From Chitinophagaceae bacterium UBA2791 (lineage in GTDB: Bacteria > Bacteroidota > Bacteroidia > Chitinophagales > Chitinophagaceae), in the NCBI GenBank assembly GCA_002352105.1, contig DEHV01000039.1, forward strand, positions 102,755 through 166,754: a stretch of DNA of 64,000 nt, given 5' to 3'. The stretch's first letter is position 1, and each line of letters starts with the position of its first letter. The translations under genes and the position numbers were made by a program. Below are positions 61,843 through 64,000 of the stretch, piece after piece. The notes below the pieces were generated by a model. It ran no database searches, was not told the origin of the DNA, and saw nothing but the letters and a program-made list of their open reading frames with translations.

Positions 61843-63399
61843 TTACCGGCTGGTCATCCTGATCACAGGAACGATCATTTCCTCCAGGCTTATGCCGCCG
61901 TGCTGAAACGTGTTCCGGTAATAGTTCACATAATAATTGTAGTTATTCGGATAGCAAAGGAACAGGTCTTCCTTGGCAAAGATAAAAGAAGAGTTTACGT
62001 TCGGCGTTGGCAGCCCCGCCTCCCGGGGATCGCGAAAGGCCAGCACATCCCTGGGCTCGTAGTGCAGATTCCTTCCGTGTTTGTATCGCAGGTTAGTGGT
62101 CGTCTGCTTATCGCCGATCACTTTCACCGGCGATTTCACCCGCACGCTGCCGTGATCGGTGGCGAGTATCAGGTTGATCTTTTTGTCGGCTATCTTTTTT
62201 AACGCCTGGTTAAGGGGAGAATGTTCGAACCAGCTCCTGGTTACGGAGCGATAGCTGATCTCGTCGCCGGCAAGCTCCTTTAATACTTCCATCTCTGTGC
62301 GCGCATGGCTCATCATATCGACAAAATTGTACACGATGATGTTCAGGTCATTTCCCATCAGGTTATGCACATTGTTTAACAAGTCCTGCCCCGCCTGGTA
62401 ATTGGCGGCCTTGGTATAAGAGAAGCGGATATCTTCCCTTTTCAGACGCTTTAACTGAGCGCGAAAAAAATCTTCTTCGTAAAGGTTTTTTCCTCCCTCT
62501 TCCTCGTCATTTTTCCATTGCAGGGGAAACTGCTTCTCAATATCAATCGGCATCAGGCCGGCAAAAATAGCGTTGCGGCAATACTGGGTAGCGGTAGGCA
62601 GGATGCTGTAAAACGTTTCTTCTTCCAGTATCCGGAAGCTTTCGGCAAAAACAGGTTGAATGGCTTTCCATTGATCGAACCGCAGGTTGTCCAGGAGCAC
62701 AAAAAAAGTAGGGATCCCCTTTTCCACATGAGGCAGCGCTTTGAACTGAAATAAAGTATGCGACATGATGGGACCTTCGTTGCTTTTAGGCGCTATCCAT
62801 TTGGCATAGTTCCTGGAGACGAATTTAAAAAACTCGGTATTGGCCTCGCTTTTCTGGGTCTGCAATACCTCCCGCATTTCGGGGCTGTCGCTTTTTTCCA
62901 TTTCCAGTTCCCAATACGTGAGCTTTTTATAAATGTCCATCCATTCATTGTAATCGGGGTTGCTGTTCAGCGCCATAAAAAGGTTGCGGAACTGCTGCTG
63001 GTAGGCGGAAGTGGTTCGTTCGGCGACAAGACGTTTGTTGTCGATAAGTTTTTTAAGGCTCAGCCATACCTGGTTGGGGTTGACCGGCTTGATCAGGTAA
63101 TCGGCGATCTGGCTGCCGATCGCCTCATCCATCAGGTTCTCCGTTTCGTTTTTGGTGATCAGCACAACGGGAAGCCGGCTGTTGATCTCCTTTATCTTGG
63201 CAAGGGTTTCCAGTCCGGTTATCCCCGGCATCGACTCGTCGATCAGCGCCACGTCCACCGGGTTCTCTTTCACAAAATCAATAGCGTCAAAACCATTGGT
63301 AAAGGTCTGTACATGATAACCCTTATTCTCCAGAAAGATCTTTTGGGATTGCAGGCTTTCTATTTCATCGTCTACCCAGATAATATTTGCTAACGCCAT
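61843..63399 (-). CDS. porX: PorX-type response regulator with PglZ phosphatase-like domain
   Basis: A 518-residue protein that controls type IX secretion in Bacteroidota. The receiver domain (residues 1-125) has the acidic pair D10/D11 in IIWVDDE, phosphoacceptor D54 in VALIDESMPGITG, and VVLITKNE and YLIKPVNP. A helical linker is followed by the PglZ/alkaline-phosphatase-like domain with metal-site regions FFVLLDNLRFDQWKAI, TATQYCRNAIFAGLMP and LILATDHGSVRVKSP. The ATG at 63399 gives the exact receiver start; the longer frame overlaps the upstream gene. PorY and the T9SS structural genes are not in view. Confidence 0.93.
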   Translation of the reverse strand: MALANIIWVDDEIESLQSQKIFLENKGYHVQTFTNGFDAIDFVKENPVDVALIDESMPGITGLETLAKIKEINSRLPVVLITKNETENLMDEAIGSQIADYLIKPVNPNQVWLSLKKLIDNKRLVAERTTSAYQQQFRNLFMALNSNPDYNEWMDIYKKLTYWELEMEKSDSPEMREVLQTQKSEANTEFFKFVSRNYAKWIAPKSNEGPIMSHTLFQFKALPHVEKGIPTFFVLLDNLRFDQWKAIQPVFAESFRILEEETFYSILPTATQYCRNAIFAGLMPIDIEKQFPLQWKNDEEEGGKNLYEEDFFRAQLKRLKREDIRFSYTKAANYQAGQDLLNNVHNLMGNDLNIIVYNFVDMMSHARTEMEVLKELAGDEISYRSVTRSWFEHSPLNQALKKIADKKINLILATDHGSVRVKSPVKVIGDKQTTTNLRYKHGRNLHYEPRDVLAFRDPREAGLPTPNVNSSFIFAKEDLFLCYPNNYNYYVNYYRNTFQHGGISLEEMIVPVIRMTSR

Positions 63400-63419
63400 T
63401 TTAAAATTTAAAAAGTTCT

Positions 63420-63986
63420 TTATAAACATTTTTTTTTCCGGTCGATTGCCGTGCGCGCAACCGGCCACATCGCCTGGACCGTCAGCTGCCCCATGCTCCG
63501 GGATAGCTCGGCAAACGCCTTGTTTCCAAAGGTAGGGATATTGAATCCGCCAACAATCCTAACGGCGCCCATGCCCACGCCCAGCTCAGGGCGCAGCTTG
63601 AAGTTGCCCTTTTCAAAATCGGTATAATATACTGCGGCTATGCCCACATCAAAAAGATAGTGCGTATACATACCCAGTTTCGTGCCATATATGTTTTTAT
63701 CGCCCAGGTATATTTCTTCCGAGAGATAAACGCCCAGGGAAGAAGTTCCATGGGGACCGTTAAAATGTAATGAGCGGGCGATGCCGATCTCTCCGTATTT
63801 ACGGGTTTCCCTAGCGTCTTTGAAATGGCTGGTTTGAAAATTAAACCCTGTCAGCAACTCCGTTTTCCGGTATGCTTTAAAGCGATGAGGATGGGAGACC
63901 CGGGCCGAATCGCTCTCCTGGGCGGCGGCAAAACAAGCGGAAAGGATAATGCTTAAAAATGCAATATTTGCATAAACAAATCTCAT
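63420..63986 (-). CDS. outer-membrane beta-barrel-like protein upstream of porX
   Basis: A 188-residue exported protein (signal FLSIILSACFAAAQ). The mature part is beta-rich with periodic aromatics: TELLTGFNFQTSHF, GEIGIARSLHFNGPHG, SSLGVYLSEEIYLGDKNIYG, LFDVGIAAVYYTDFEKGNF and LGVGMGAVRIVGGFNIPTFG, as in a small barrel. It ends in RKKKCL, an unusual basic end for a barrel. It is 20 bases upstream of porX on the same strand, so the two are probably co-transcribed. I recognise no named family. Confidence 0.7.
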   Translation of the reverse strand: MRFVYANIAFLSIILSACFAAAQESDSARVSHPHRFKAYRKTELLTGFNFQTSHFKDARETRKYGEIGIARSLHFNGPHGTSSLGVYLSEEIYLGDKNIYGTKLGMYTHYLFDVGIAAVYYTDFEKGNFKLRPELGVGMGAVRIVGGFNIPTFGNKAFAELSRSMGQLTVQAMWPVARTAIDRKKKCL

Positions 63987-64000
63987 TCACAGCTAAATTA

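Overview
The window is chromosomal DNA from a member of the Bacteroidota, most likely a Chitinophagaceae-type organism. This rests on a PorX protein (receiver plus PglZ domains, type IX secretion), on several promoters of the phylum type (TTG, about 18-20 bases, TAnnTTTG), on the near absence of Shine-Dalgarno sequences, on two tandem ClpP genes, and on a dihydroorotase of the phylum's own subtype. I see no rRNA, CRISPR array or intact insertion sequence. There is one tRNA gene, Leu-UAG.

Region 1 (1-20.3 kb) is mostly housekeeping: the end of DinB, a YycJ-like hydrolase, two tandem Wzi-like outer-membrane proteins, dihydroorotase, a short MutS-like ATPase, an M1 aminopeptidase, a YifB/ComM ATPase, an ABC exporter, a thiolase, dihydroorotate dehydrogenase, RsmE and the DnaB helicase. 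Region 2 (20.3-35.7 kb) begins with a 557-base divergent spacer holding a strong promoter and DnaA-box-like sites. It then carries PheT, a coiled-coil protein, ZapA, RNase Y, L19, TatA, GatA, a lytic transglycosylase, PabB, a very acidic protein, PurA, Rel and tRNA-Leu.

Region 3 (35.9-53 kb) is accessory. It opens with an ATP-dependent DNA ligase and its partner exonuclease. It is dominated by a seven-gene co-directional block (39072-49278): a two-helix membrane protein, a triple zinc-ribbon protein, a membrane Ser/Thr kinase, a 1116-residue protein with four CbxX/CfqX-type AAA+ modules behind a zinc ribbon, a zinc-ribbon/FHA protein, a PP2C phosphatase and a secreted protein. This looks like a self-contained phospho-signalling and ATP-driven remodelling machine. 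I cannot assign it to a named system, and it is the main novelty candidate. It is followed by a DUF4143-type ATPase with a 26-base palindrome at its promoter, a lipoprotein, a toxin-antitoxin-like pair and the remnant of a tyrosine recombinase.

Region 4 (53-64 kb) returns to core functions: trigger factor, ClpP, a second ClpP and ClpX (protein quality control), a 58-residue protein, acyl-CoA dehydrogenase, a ComEA-like helix-hairpin-helix protein, a PhnP-like hydrolase, a small conserved protein, PorX and an outer-membrane protein.

A roughly 70-base repeat with imperfect inverted ends occurs in three intergenic spacers and is not explained by any gene.
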